A stretch of DNA of 64,000 nt, from contig JAKGHH010000002.1 in the NCBI GenBank assembly GCA_022828595.1, positions 43,990,222-44,054,221 of the forward strand. Reading direction: 5' to 3'. The notes under the pieces were generated by a model. The model worked only from the letters and a program-made list of their open reading frames with translations. It was not told where the DNA came from and ran no database searches. This document shows, piece by piece, positions 37,065 to 48,799 of the stretch. Positions within the stretch are counted from its first letter, which is position 1. Each line of letters begins with the position of its first letter. The position numbers and the translations under genes were made by a program. The DNA is from Nelumbo lutea. Lineage: Eukaryota; Streptophyta; Magnoliopsida; Proteales; Nelumbonaceae.

Positions 37065-37770
37065 CTTCGAGCACTGCTCCGAAGACGATGTTTTCTATTA
37101 TCAAGCTGCGGAGACGGCCCCGGTCCCGTTGTGATCAGAAACTCAACATTCCTATAGTTGGGGTTAAGCTTGATCTCCTCATCGTCCTCATTTTCAGACA
37201 AACACAACGAGAGAACACTGGGTCTCGAGTGGCCAAGAAAGAAAGACTTAGAATCCACAGTCTCCGTATTACTGACTAGACCAGACGGTGGGCTCACCTC
37301 TCCCTTGTCCCTCCGCCCCTACCGACCAGCGCCCCAGGAAGATTTTCTGAACCAATGTACCTTTATAAGACGAACCGGAGGGGCCAGTGCACATGGCTTT
37401 AAAGTTGGAGACGGTTAAAGGGACAAGCTTGCCGTAGAGGCCGAACACGACGCGGGCCCAAAGGCTCTGCTTCTTGGCAAGCGGCAAACTCGTCTCCAAG
37501 GGTGCGATCAGAGCGGAAATAGTTCGGACAGACGCTGAAGTCCATGTAGACCCGGTCTGTAATGGTGGTGTCAGGGATCGGGGGGAGTGGCGGTGGCGGA
37601 GGTGAAAGCGGTGGTGGGACGGTTTCCTTTTCGTCGGCAGCAACGAACGGAAAAGAGAGGAAATCGGAAAGAAGAAAAGGGAAGGAGAAGAAGGGAGAGA
37701 GGGGGAGAGAGGGAGGAATTCGGAAGTCCGCTGCTTTGCAACAACTACCGCCTGTTGTTTGTGTATCGTG
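37065..37770 (-). pseudogene. Cyclophilin-type peptidyl-prolyl isomerase (chloroplast CYP26-2/CYP28-like), decayed
   Basis: Reads ITDRVYMDFSVCPNYFRSDR, LGDEFAACQEAEPLG, then after a frame change VVFGLYGKLVPLTVSNFKAM and SSYKGTLVQKIF. After a small deletion it continues PPSGLVSNTETVDSKSFFLG, LSLCLSENEDDEEIKLNP and NVEFLITTGPGPSPQLDN, then NIVFGAVLEG after a further frame change, ending at a GT donor (37064-37063). Lesions: one extra base near 37454 (GGGCCC run), about 15 bp missing near 37340 between CTTCC repeats, and one extra A at 37091-37094. The final exon(s) are absent. The proline-rich start (PPLSPPPPPLPP) fits a plastid-targeted N terminus. This is the longer of the two inverted copies. 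Confidence 0.8.
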
Positions 37771-37989
37771 AGGTCCGGGGAAATGAACAGTGTTTTTCTC
37801 CGAACAGTTATTACAAGAGTTGCAAGAGTTGCGATGGTGGATTTTAAACGGAAGGCTAATAGAAGGAGGTCTTTGTCTCAAGGTTATAATAGAGGGGTTC
37901 TTTCTTGCAAAACGAAGTACAGGGGGTCTTTCTTGCAAAACAAAGTACAGGGGGTCTTTGTAATTTATCCTTTCTTTCATGTTTAATTT

Positions 37990-39340
37990 TTGGGAAAAGT
38001 ACCAATCAGCCCAGATCAGAATTCTCTAGCCCCAAAGTACAGGGGAATGCATACCGGCAGAATGTGGTTTATAGGGGGGCTGGAATTCAGAATTCTGCAT
38101 CGTGTATTTTTGTACTTCTCCCTTTATTTTTTTTCAAAACCGATTGAGATGGATCAATTTAAGTTCCAGTTACCCTCTGAACTATGGTCTGACCCGATGC
38201 AGTCGCTGTAAGGGCTTATTAGAAAGTTATCACTATGATACGTATCAGCCAATATGTATCAATACTTTGAACATTGAGTAGGACCAAATTTATCCAAATC
38301 CAATTTAAGCATTACTTTTTTTTGGCGTATGTCTCTAGTCATCTAACCGCAATCCAAGTTGCACCCCAATAAACCTACCAAAGTTGTGTATTAATTTAGA
38401 TAAAAATCCAATGGATTTTAAATTAGTAAAAAAAAGATAGCCTATATGTTTAATACTTAACTGTCTATATCAATATTCCCTCTCCATCGAACCTTTTAAA
38501 TTTTTTGTTTAGAATGTTAGTGGAATGTGAAGTGAAATTATGTTAAAAATGTCAAAAGATTCTAAAAGTAGAAAAATACTTGGAATAATGGAAAGAGAAT
38601 GTTGATATGGACAATTGCATTTTAGTAATATAAAATAGATTTTGTTTCTATTAATTTGTATAATTTTGTTTTTGAATATCATTTTTAATGAAATTTTATT
38701 TTTAGTAGTTTTCATTAATTATTATTGATTTTTTCATTTACGATTCTCATTAATAAATGTAATTATAAATAATTTTTATGAGGTATTGTTTATCTTTTAG
38801 TTATCTTTATTAGGCTTTATGAGTTTGTGTTAATTTTAATTAATTTTATTATGTTCATAGTATACAAAATTATAAATCAGGGGTTTTGGTAATAAAAACG
38901 GGTAGGAATCTGCTACCAACAAAATGATCCCAACACTATCCCAACAAGCCATTGCAACCGCATATTGATTCCTCAAGTAAACATGTTTTGCACAAATATT
39001 AATTTTGAATTAAACATTAAGACATTAATATAGGGTTAGAGCGACTTACTTGTTTAAGCTAAGAAATGTTGCATCCTATACAATAATCAGCACAAAAACT
39101 AACATGGAAAATAACACTTTTAAATTACTTTTTGTTATTGTTAGATAATTTTTTATTAATTTTACTTTTTTAAATGAAATTTGATAATCTTTAAATTAAT
39201 AATTATCTTATTTTTATTAGTTATTGTTAATTACATTTTGATTATTATATATTATTTTATTAACATTTTTTTTCTTTTTAATCTCATTAATAAAAGTATT
39301 CTTTAATAATTTTTAAATGGCACATTATGTTACATGGGTG
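37990..39340. other. Non-coding AT-rich stretch
   Basis: Nothing coding. A GATACGTATC/GCCAATATGTATC motif at 38235-38265 resembles the repetitive segment at 52040-52210. The rest is TTTTAATTAA-type low complexity. Confidence 0.35.
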
Positions 39341-39344
39341 TCCT

Positions 39345-39553
39345 CTAGTGGTGTTAATCGAGCCATGCTGGGCCATAGCCCACGGCCCGTGCAAAAGTGC
39401 AGGCTGAGCCAGGCTGTGCTTCCCTCCCTTGGGATCACTGTTTTTAAAACCGATCCGGAGGTCGACCCAGTTTTCCCACTGGGTCACGGGTCGAAAGGTT
39501 TAGTCTGATGACATCATAATTAAAATATTAAAAAATATATATTACACGCACAC

Positions 39554-39613
<60 letters not shown>

Positions 39614-41015
39614 TTCATAAATCACAGCAAAATAAATCACTAATTATAAGAGAAATATATCAATAATATCAATATCCATTCATTCAAATAGAAATTGTCA
39701 TTTATCTTTAGTCATAAATTCACAAATCATAGTCCTAATTAATCATAAAAAATATAAACCATAATAAAAATGAAATTGTCATTTACCTATTTTCCTCTTC
39801 AAAATTGTTGTAAAATCCCACTTCAAACTCCAAAGTCCAAAATAAAATTCGGGTTCCAACTTTCAACCTTATAAGTAGTTGTAATTGCAGCTTAGAAATC
39901 ACAAAATATTTGAATATATATATATATATTAAAATGAATGAAAAACTAGACTACTTCCAACAAAGCATTTACATTCTACACAAAACTAGAAAAAAAATGA
40001 AAAATACAAAATATAAACTTAAAGACTTACCAATAATCCACCTCTCTGAACACTGACTATGGAGGTTTGAATGTTTGATACAATCACCGCTCACCGGTGA
40101 GAAACAAAGTTATGATGTCAAGAACTAGTGCCTCCCAAACCAATGTTGCCCAAAGCCCCGAACTCAGCAGACTGGTGTCACCCAAACAGAGGTTGTGTTA
40201 AGAATAATGTCTCCCAAACGTCAGGATGGCGTTTACCTTGGTGTCGCTAGCGATTGTTGATCAGATTCCCTCGATTACCAGGTCACCGGTCGACGGTTCA
40301 ACCATCCGAGTTGTTCGGTTCGCTGACTTGTCAATGATTTTTAGTAAATTCTAGGTTTTATGAGAATCAAACCTGGAAAGTCGATTGGGTGACGGTTCAA
40401 ACGGCTCAACCGTCTGTGTCAACGGGGGATTGAAAACTTACCTAAAATATTTTGGGGGTCAACCCGACACAGCCCACGACCCAAGCCCGCGTAGGCTTGT
40501 GCCGTGCCACGGGCAGAATCTTGGGCTAGGCTAGGCATAGGCTGGGCCAAGCCATGTTTCTTAAAAATTTTGAAAAAAAAATTAATTAAATTTTAACATA
40601 AATTAAAAAAATAGACAAAAATTTTAAAAATGTCTTAAAATTTTATTTTATATGAATTTTGATGAATACAATTTTTTATATATGCAATAAAATGAAATAC
40701 TATAATAAAATTGAGAATAAAATTATATATATATATATATAAATATATTATATAATTGTTATATATAATAATATAATATATATATATACATATTATATAT
40801 TATATATAAATATATATGAACCGTTGTAAGTTGTTTTACAGGCCGACCATGCCGGCACATGGGCCCGCTCGGTCATGCCGTACTATGCCTAGCATGGCAC
40901 ACACAATTATACCGTGCTTGGCACAGCCAGTGTTCCATCATACTAGGCCGAGCCGGACTGGTCCAAAATCATGTCGGGCCGTGCCAAGCCGCGGCTGGCA
41001 CGGCCCGATTTAAAG
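39345..41015. mobile_element. GC-rich hAT relative with a nested element and AT-rich core
   Basis: Left end CTAGTGGTGTTAATCGAGCC followed by GGCCATAGCCCACGGCCCGTG. Right side ends in GCACGGCCCGATTTAAAGC with the same GGCACGG motifs as the hAT element at 15415. A second element of about 1 kb appears nested at roughly 39438-40439 (left TTTTTAAAACCGATCCGG, right, complemented, AAGTTTTCAATCCCCCG). Outer edges are approximate and no clean target duplication was found. Confidence 0.45.
39552..39606 (+). repeat. TA microsatellite
   Basis: About 25 TA units, inside the nested AT-rich element. Confidence 0.95.
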
Positions 41016-41525
41016 CTTTAGTACTGTCCTCTATTGTAAGTCGAAGATGTACATATGCCCTTACCATTCCTCTTATTCTACATGCCAATGGTCATATGAC
41101 TCTTATTAAATTTTTCTTGGCTCACAACCTTAGGAAGAATAGAGTAAGACGGCCCACAATCACATAATTGCATCACGATCATCACATCAAAATCAAGACA
41201 TTAAAGAAAAATTAAGCGTAGGTAGAGAGTAGACTGCATTTTATTACAAATCCGATTATGTTATATAGGTATAATACAAGCCATTTTGATCAAGATTTGA
41301 CCGACGACCGTTGAATTTCTGATCCTTTTGAACATGCATGATTAAGACATTAAAAACTCAGACCGGAATATCACACACCCTTTGTTATCTGACCCAACCA
41401 CCACCGGTACAATCGGACACAATTTTATGATATCTTGTCTTTCATATTCTTATTGATCTCCCTTTCCTCGCTTGTTCAATTTATTCAATGCCACGATCTT
41501 ATATAGTTATAAATAACAATTACGT

Positions 41526-41553
41526 CACTACAACAAAATCGGTATATTGCAGT

Positions 41554-41594
<41 letters not shown>

Positions 41595-41812
41595 GCTACT
41601 ATAGATCTTTAGTGGCGGATTGATGGTGGATTCCTTTTCGCCACACCTATAGCAGTAGTCTTCATTATTCATCACTTAGGCTCAGTTTGAAATGAGTATA
41701 AATATAAATTTGTAGAGTACAAAATTTTTAATTTTGTATGTATTTGCATTATACTTGAAAATAATACAAAATATAAAGTTTTGCATTCTACATATTTGCA
41801 TTTGTAGTGATG
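41526..41812. mobile_element. CACTA-like terminus and AT-rich segment
   Basis: Begins CACTACAACAAAATCGG, a plant CACTA-type terminus, followed by GTGGATATA, a TA run (41558-41590) and GTGGCGGATTG-type repeats. A TTTGTAGTG at 41804-41812 could be an opposite terminus (CACTACAAA on the minus strand), but the 3-bp flanks do not match. Possibly two unrelated ends. Confidence 0.4.
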
Positions 41813-41831
41813 TTTGATCGTCCATAGCCCA

Positions 41832-43317
41832 TTGGGACAGTCCGAGAATTCATCTGAGTGGGTGATCATAGTGACAGGATCAGCCCCTTTGTCGGACAAA
41901 GGTAATGATCGGGATGCACTCTCACTGATGGAAACCAAGACTGCCGGCAGCCAATTTCAACCGTTGAGATTTGTTTTGCAAAATATATTTTATATAAGAT
42001 ATAAAAGTATATATGTATGGTTTCTAAATTGTTTGCAAGAAGGTTTTAATTCCCGGGATCCATATAAGTAGAGAGTGCAACACTGTTCCTTGCAGCCGAG
42101 GGAAAGGTCCTCTCTTGTCGGACAGTGTATGATCAATAAGGGCTGAAAGGTTAAGTGTAAGACCATTGAGGATAATACCTGATGGGCTAATCTTGCATCT
42201 GCCCACAATCCCTGGGTGTTACAAGGTGGTTTGGCCCAGGGACCTCTTAGAGTAAGTGTTGGGCCCGTAGAGCCCATTTGATGGGTTTCAGGGGGTGCAC
42301 TGTCTTTAACAGTGTATTCGGCCAGGCCTTGTAACAAAGGCTGGGCCGAACCCATGTGGCTGATGTGTAGATCAATGCTTGGGTCCCACGCCATACAAGG
42401 AAGCCCAACTGGGCAGCAGTTAAGAGGGTTAAGTGAGCACATAAGCTTAATGGCCTAAAGCCCATTTCGAACTGGGCTGCTTATTTAGTTAATAAAGGGC
42501 GAAATCTGAAGTGGATCAGCTAATAGGATTGGGCTTACACCCTATCCACTTAGAGAGTCCAAGATCTAAATAAGATTTAGATCTAGAAACCTCCTAATCA
42601 GATTAGGAGATGGCTGATCTGATCTCCAGATAAAATAAGGATTATCCCTTATCACTTAAAGGGACTTCTAAACCAAATATGATTTGGATTAGCAACTCCT
42701 AATCTCTAAACCAAATCTGATTAGGAGCTGATCCCTTTAAGACTATAAAAGAAGAAAGGGGCGGCAGCCTTTAGAGACACAATACACACAGATCATCAGG
42801 TTTCTTTGGTGCTGAAATCTAGAAGAGAGAATTCTGATCCCTGCAAATACTCTCTTGCCGCCTCCCTGTTCTTGCCGCCCTGCTTTCCAGTTTGATCTCC
42901 ACTTGTGGGAGAAGTCAAGATTGGATCTTGACATCAGTCCCTTGAGAAAGGATTGAAAGGAAGCTGTGCTCACGTGCCATCTTGCTGATTCTTGCGAAGG
43001 ATAGAGTTCTTGGAGAAGAACACTGCTGATTCTGCTCCACATGCACTGCGCCATCTTCAGTGGGAGCAGTCTTTGGATCCTTTCTTGGGCGTGAACACCT
43101 TCGTTGGGAGATATTACTTCTCCGTATCAGGTATAATCCTTCCCACTTCTTTTTGGTTCAGATCTGGTTCAGTTTATGGTTCAGAATTGATCCTTGAAAA
43201 TATGATTTTCTAAATGGGGAATACGATTCCCAGTTGAAGGGAGAGAAAAATTTTTGAAATTCGCCCCTTATTCCGCAATCTTTTGGGCGTCCATAGGATG
43301 GATCTCTCATCTCTTCA
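41832..43317 (+). mobile_element. Third copy of the LTR family, 5'-truncated
   Basis: Matches 33779-35247 in the same orientation, starting at GGGACAGTCCGAGAATTC and ending GGATCTCTCATCTCTTCA, so the TG end and about 470 bp are missing. Retains the TATAAAAG signal (42744) and the GGGCGTGAACACCTTC block. No retrotransposon genes alongside. Confidence 0.85.
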
Positions 43318-44430
43318 AAGTGATATATGGGAGAATGGAATTTATGTATTCTTCTTTTTCTTCACTGCGATGAACAATGGAGCGACGAACCTGGATTGCC
43401 AATGGTCTCTGTTCTTTGTAACAGGGGAGGAGAAGAGAATGAGAACGAGAATCAGGTAAAACAAATGGAGAGATAGATGGAAAGGGAAGGAAGAGCAGCG
43501 ACACTGTTCTTACCGTCGCTGCTGCTGGCGAAGCAAGGTAGATGTGCCCCTTCAAAAACAAAAGCAATAGATTTTTTCAGAGAAAAAGTTCTCTCTTAAC
43601 TTATGTGTGCCTCTCTCAAATATTAATAAAATTGATTGATCCCCAACCCTCTTTTCCTTCTTCACGCCATTAAAACTCCACCTTGTAACCTTTTTATTTC
43701 TATTTTTCTCTTTTTCTCTTCCTTCATAATTTTAATATTTTCTATAAAAAATTAAGATGACCTTTTTATTAATAATTTACTGCTTTTTAAGTATTTTCCA
43801 TCATTTTCATTTTTTTGGTTAACCATTTAATAACGTTTTGTATTTATTTTATGGTGTTTAATTATTTTATTAAAATGGTTGAATATTTTAATTATCCTTA
43901 ATATATTTTGTTATTTATTGGCAAAGAATTTTTTGATATTTTACACTTTTTAAATAATAAAGGCAAATTTTATATCTTACATTATTTTTTATTAGTATTA
44001 TTGTATTATTAATATGATTTTATTTTATACTTATTTTATATTATTTTTAATAATATTATTTATTAAAATTTTTATTATTTTTATAACTTTAATCTTTCTA
44101 TTACTCTTTCAATGTGTATTTTAATTATTTTCATTTATTTTTTACTTAAATAACAACTTTGAAGAGTAAATTTGTAAAATACACAGTTTTCAGGCATTAC
44201 AGCATTCAGATTACCAAATAACTCCATTGCATTCAGATGCTTGCAAAAGTTGAAAAGCAAAATTTTCACCGAATACTTTCAACGCTTTTTCAGAGGTGTT
44301 TTTGCTTTTCAGACTTCAGATTTACCGAAAGCCCTCCTAAATAAATTTGCTTAAAAAGTACAAAGAACATAGAGTTCTGCCATTAAAACAGATCATAGAG
44401 CCTCTATTAAAAGAGTTGGGATCTCTTACC
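43318..44430. other. Non-coding stretch, nothing recognised
   Basis: AT-rich, no coding signal or named repeat. Confidence 0.3.
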
Positions 44431-44431
44431 A

Positions 44432-44571
44432 ACAAAACACATTTTAACTCCCTACCAACAATACGAAACACCACACATCTCACAATGAGATTAGGACCCA
44501 TCCTATATGAGATGTGTGGTGTCGGATCATGTTGGTAGGGTGTTGTAACTTATTTCGTTGGCAGGTATTCC
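44432..44571. mobile_element. 140-bp palindromic MITE
   Basis: Arms TACCAACAAAACACATTTTA and, complemented, TGCCAACGAAATAAGTTACA pair through CCCTACCAACA and ACCACACATCTCA around a loop at AGGACCC (44494-44500). Short hairpin element, non-coding. Confidence 0.65.
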
Positions 44572-44845
44572 GGAATCCTATTCTAAACACCACGTCCATT
44601 TCACACAAATCTTTAATGCCTACACCACCTTCCTCAATAGGATGACATATAACCAATCTACCCAACAAAAAAAAAAAAAAAAACAGAAAACCCTCTTAAT
44701 AATGGGCAGGATTTGGCTGCTATTGAAACTGGCATTTCCGTGGACTAATTGGTAATCGCCTCAATAGTCAATACACAAGCATTTTGAAGTATATTAATCA
44801 TTGACTTTCTATCTTGCATTTCTCTGAGGTTCCAATCCTTCTCAC

Positions 44846-45017
44846 AGTTGTTTTAACGAATTCACATCCGCCCCACAGCACATCTCGGCCGTGTATTGAG
44901 AGCAACTCCTGATGATAGTATCAATTTTGATGATATCATCATTGGGAGATATTTTTCATATACGAGTGGAATATACTGTAGCGCGTTGTGGGGCGGAGAC
45001 GTGATCTCTGTTATAAC
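44846..45017. mobile_element. 172-bp palindromic MITE (family of 31050-31220)
   Basis: Arms contain CATCCGCCCCACAGC and, complemented, GTCTCCGCCCCACAACGC, then GATGATAGTATCA against GATGATATCATCA at the loop. The same CCGCCCCACA block occurs at 63168 in a half-copy. Confidence 0.65.
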
Positions 45018-45511
45018 TTACCCTTTCACCGAAGTTACCGGATGACATTTATCCAATCTAAATAATAACCACACTGCTAATGCCCCTTATAAGTAATACA
45101 ATACGTGCCTCAGCCACCCAAAATAAATAAATAAATAAATAACTAGTAGATGATGAAATATTCTCAAAAACCTAACACGATTCTTTTAAGGGTAATTGAT
45201 GAATATGGTACAATTTCATCATTTGGTAGTATTTGGCATCGATGCAGTTGTTCCATAAAACGGTGATACATCAGCACCACATTGGAAAAATTAATATTCC
45301 AAGAATGTCAATATGTTTAGAATCGTTTTTTTCATAAAAACGGTGCTCTAAGCTACGTCTTAGAAATCGAGAAGGCATGGTTTGGAGTAACGCCAAATTC
45401 AATGTTTTCTTAGATTGGAGTTCACTGTTGCCAATGAGGACATTATGTAGTAGTGACATGGACTTCCTATAATGGGTACCTGTGCTAAAAACAAATATGG
45501 AGCATTGGTAC

Positions 45512-46034
45512 TAGGGGTGTCCATGGTTTAGTCAATCGAACCGGTGGTACCGGTTTTTCCATTTCGCCAAACCAAAACCGAATCGATACCACCAGTTAAC
45601 CGGTCCATCGGTTTCAATTTTTTATTAGTTCGGTTTTTTGGTTTTTTATATTTATAATAGACATTATATAAATATATGTATAATATTATATTATAAATAA
45701 TAAATGATATGTAATATATTATAAATATTCAAAAAATATATAATATATTTATAAATAGATCATTATAAATATAATATAAGTATATATTTATATATAACGA
45801 ATATATATTTATATATAATACATAGAAAATATGTGGCATATATTAAAAATATATACAAAATATACATATAAATATATATACCTGTCAATTCGGTTAACCA
45901 TCGGTTTTTTTGTAGGTTAACTGAAAACCAAACCGGTCCTTCGATTTTCAAAAATTCCAAACCAAAACTGAACCAATCGATTCAATTAACCGCTTTTTTC
46001 GGTTCGGTTTTTCAGTTTTTCATGGACACCCCTA
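45512..46034. mobile_element. 523-bp hAT-type MITE with exact 8-bp target duplication
   Basis: Ends TAGGGGTGTCCATGG and CATGGACACCCCTA. Identical flanks ATTGGTAC at 45504-45511 and 46035-46042. Subterminal repeats of AACCGGT/GGTTCGGTTTT and an AT-rich core. No ORF of note. Confidence 0.92.
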
Positions 46035-46935
46035 ATTGGTACCAAACAGAAGGTGGTGGTGTTGCTCCAAGAAATGTCCTACCTAATAACAATGTTTTCA
46101 AAAAATAAAAGACATTGTTTTCTCAGAAAACGATGCTTCCGTTCCACACATATATCTGTAACATCGATGCCAAACATATACATTAGAAACAAGAAAATCA
46201 TGGAACTTCTATGTTTTCTAGCCCATTGCAAATGTACTAGCTTTTTTTTCTTGGTAATAATAATACAACTCATTTAAGGATTACATAGCATCATATTCGG
46301 TATATCAAGCATTGGTTGATATAATCATACAAAACCGGTTATTATATTATAAATACAAATATATACAGTACACATACATATAAAATACAAGGTTTTGCAC
46401 TCTACATACTTGTATTTGCATTCTTCCCAAATTAAGTCAAGTGTAGAAGACTTAGATACCCTGAATTTTCATAAATTAACTTAAATATACGTCGACTTTT
46501 TCAATTAAACTTATATATGTCTTCCTACCATTAATTTATAAGATTTGAATGAAAAAAATTAATTTGACCTTCATTAAAACGTGAAATGGGGTTGTCTTCT
46601 ACCTTGTCTTCTACCTAGGGGAAACTTTGAACTTACAAGAACTTGGAAAATCCTCTTGGAATTCTTTTGGCATTCAAATCATAGAATTCTCTTGTACCAA
46701 TGGTTGTCGTAAGGTTCTGCACTTATTTCCTGAACAGCTAAATGTTATTGGAGTTGCATTTGCGGAGCTCTTTCTTTTCGTTCAAGGTAGAAGAAAACCC
46801 TAAGCGATTACTTAATTTGAACCCCAATTCTCATCTCTGGCTAGTTGCCACCCTCCAAATTCCAAGAATTTTCATTAAGACGTGAAATGGGCTTCCAAGA
46901 GACTTCGCCAAAAGAACCCTGCAATAATTCGTAAA

Positions 46936-47052
46936 GGCTGTGTTTGGTTTGAACTTTGAAGGAAAAAGTAGGGAGAGGTAGGGAAACCTTTACAAGCGCT
47001 TGTATAGGTTTCTCTACCTTTCCCTACCTCTTCCTTCAAACCTAACATAGCC
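46936..47052. mobile_element. Palindromic Tourist-like MITE (AGTAGGGAAAGG type), copy 1
   Basis: Near-perfect palindrome: GGCTGTGTTTGGTTTGAA..AGGTAGGGAAACC mirrored by GGTTTCTCTACC..TTCAAACCTAACATAGCC, flanked by TAA. The right end (TTTCAAACCTAACATAGCCT) is repeated at 47103-47124, a partial duplication. Confidence 0.75.
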
Positions 47053-47552
47053 TAAGAGTTATGATTTTAGTTGTGAACCTCAAACTCAATTTTCAAACTC
47101 GTGATTTCAAACCTAACATAGCCTAAGAACAAAATCAGTGCTGTATGCAATTTCGTATTGTAATCGGATATTTTCATATCGTTGGTCAAAATATTCATAT
47201 TGAATGCTTGCTACAAAAAATTGTCTTCTACCTTGAAAAAAGGGGAGAGGTTTTCCAAACTGGCCCATTCAAACATTTCGTCAAACAGGTAGGGTTAGAC
47301 ATTTTCTTTCAACCCAGTTGGGCTAACTATCAACAAGGAATAGAGGGGTAAAACAGGGTTTTTAAAATTTTAAATAGTTTATGTGGTATTAGAAATTAAT
47401 GGGTCTTAATATTTTATTAATAGAGAGAATGTTTAAGTCCACTGTGTTCAGCCCACAATTTATGAAAATTCAAAGTATGTTTAACACTTTTACCCTATTG
47501 CTAACACTTGATACTCCCTTTTAAGTTTTGGTTCCAATAATTCAAGAATTAA

Positions 47553-47884
47553 GGGCCTGTTTGGCATGCCTTTCTACACAGTCTTTTAGATTATTTACAA
47601 AACCAAGCAGATCGGTTTTTGGTCTAATCCCGTTTGGTTCATGAAAAATCTAACCGCCAAAAGCCAAAACACCTAAAAGACACGAAAAACCCATTTTAGG
47701 CTGATTTTGAAAAACTCCAAATGAAGCCTTTTGCGTCTTTTGCATTTTATTCACACGAAAAGACATATATCTGCCAAACTAGCTTCAGTTCAGGCTGCTC
47801 AGATCTTTATGCAAAAACTCAATACATCTCTTGACTATCAGAGCTACTAAAAAATTTTTCCAAAAAGACTTGCCAAACGGGCCC
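47553..47884. mobile_element. 332-bp Tourist-like MITE with TAA target site
   Basis: Ends GGGCCTGTTTGGCATGCC and, complemented, GGGCCCGTTTGGCAAGTC. TAA flanks at 47550-47552 and 47885-47887. Typical PIF/Harbinger-derived MITE. Confidence 0.75.
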
Positions 47885-47964
47885 TAAATGTATAAGAAAA
47901 GTTCCCCACACTAGAACACATAAAAATCCCCTAAATCTTTGTATTCAGCCTTGTCCTTTTTTTC

Positions 47965-48286
47965 AAAAAGTTATTTACCTAGGTAAGTCCTAGGTAAATA
48001 TTTCCTAAATAACACTTACCAACGTTCTTTTTATTCCCAGGTAAGTACTACAAGGACCTTTTTACCCATAAAAATTCAATATTAAAATGAATAACTTGCC
48101 CCGCTATGTTTTATAAACTTTTCTCTTAGATAAAAAAGTTGTCCACTTGGAAGATAGATAATTTTTACCTGAATAAATGAAACTAACTTTATCATTGGGC
48201 CCAATACTTATTGAAAAAAAAAACTGTAACATTGATCAATGGATATCACTTTTCCATTTATTTACTGGTAAACGAACAGGGCCTTA
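47965..48286. mobile_element. MITE with ACCTAGGTAAGT ends
   Basis: Left TTATTTACCTAGGTAAGTCC; right TTTATTTACTGGTAAACGAA then CAGGGCCTTA. Related to 14705-14976. Ends approximate. Confidence 0.4.
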
Positions 48287-48799
48287 GTGTGTTGATAACC
48301 CTGAAAACACATATCCAACGATTTCTTTGAACCATGATACTAAGGAGATATTAGCATGAAGACTGCGAAGAAGTAATCACTAAATTAAAAAGACAAGTAG
48401 ACCAACTACGACAAAATATGGTTTCTTGGCAACATTGTATGAGGAATGTTACAAACTCATCAACAATTCTGCAGCAAGGTAACAGAGCAAATCGGTAGTC
48501 AAAGCATCATCGCCTATTTCCCATCAATTATTTGATTGAAATTTGAAACTATGTAAGCTCACATTATTACTGAGCGTGATTAAACTTGCACTTCTAGAAC
48601 AAGTGAGAAATGTCATGTAGATAGCTCAAACCAAAAATGAAGCCAATTCAATGTTCTTTAGGATAAACCAATTCTTGTTCCAATAATACCATCTAAATAC
48701 GAGGGGCATACGAGGGGCATGTTCAATCACATTCCATCACCCGTTCATTATACAAAGTCTATCTACTAGGAGCGCATTATATCTCCTTGGAGGAACATT

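Larger units (their letters stand above)
36309..37970. mobile_element. Foldback Pack-MULE-like element carrying inverted cyclophilin fragments
   Basis: The ends are similar inverted repeats: left GGGTAAACATAAAGATCTCC, and right, on the minus strand, GGATAAATTACAAAGACCCC. Both continue CCTG.ACTTTTGTTTTGC. Flanks TTTCTTTTA (36300-36308) and TTTCTTTCA (37971-37979) match at 8 of 9 positions, the MULE target-site length, although T-rich. The two arms continue into similar upstream DNA (TTCGGAGAAAAACACT at about 36448 and its complement near 37793) and then into cyclophilin coding sequence. Arms total about 0.6 kb each around a 0.43-kb centre. No transposase. Gene capture by a MULE is inferred from ends plus contents. 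Confidence 0.6.

Noticed and set aside
37399..37980. 193-codon minus-strand frame as an intact cyclophilin
   Set aside because: It matches the family only up to EPLG, after which an extra base shifts it out of frame. The rest of the protein is in other frames, so it is a pseudogene.
41526..41812. A complete small CACTA element between two CACTACAA-type ends
   Set aside because: The 3-bp flanks do not match and the right terminus is poor, so the two ends cannot be paired with confidence.
42247..42465. Open frames in the third LTR copy
   Set aside because: The equivalent frames are not conserved in the other two LTR copies.
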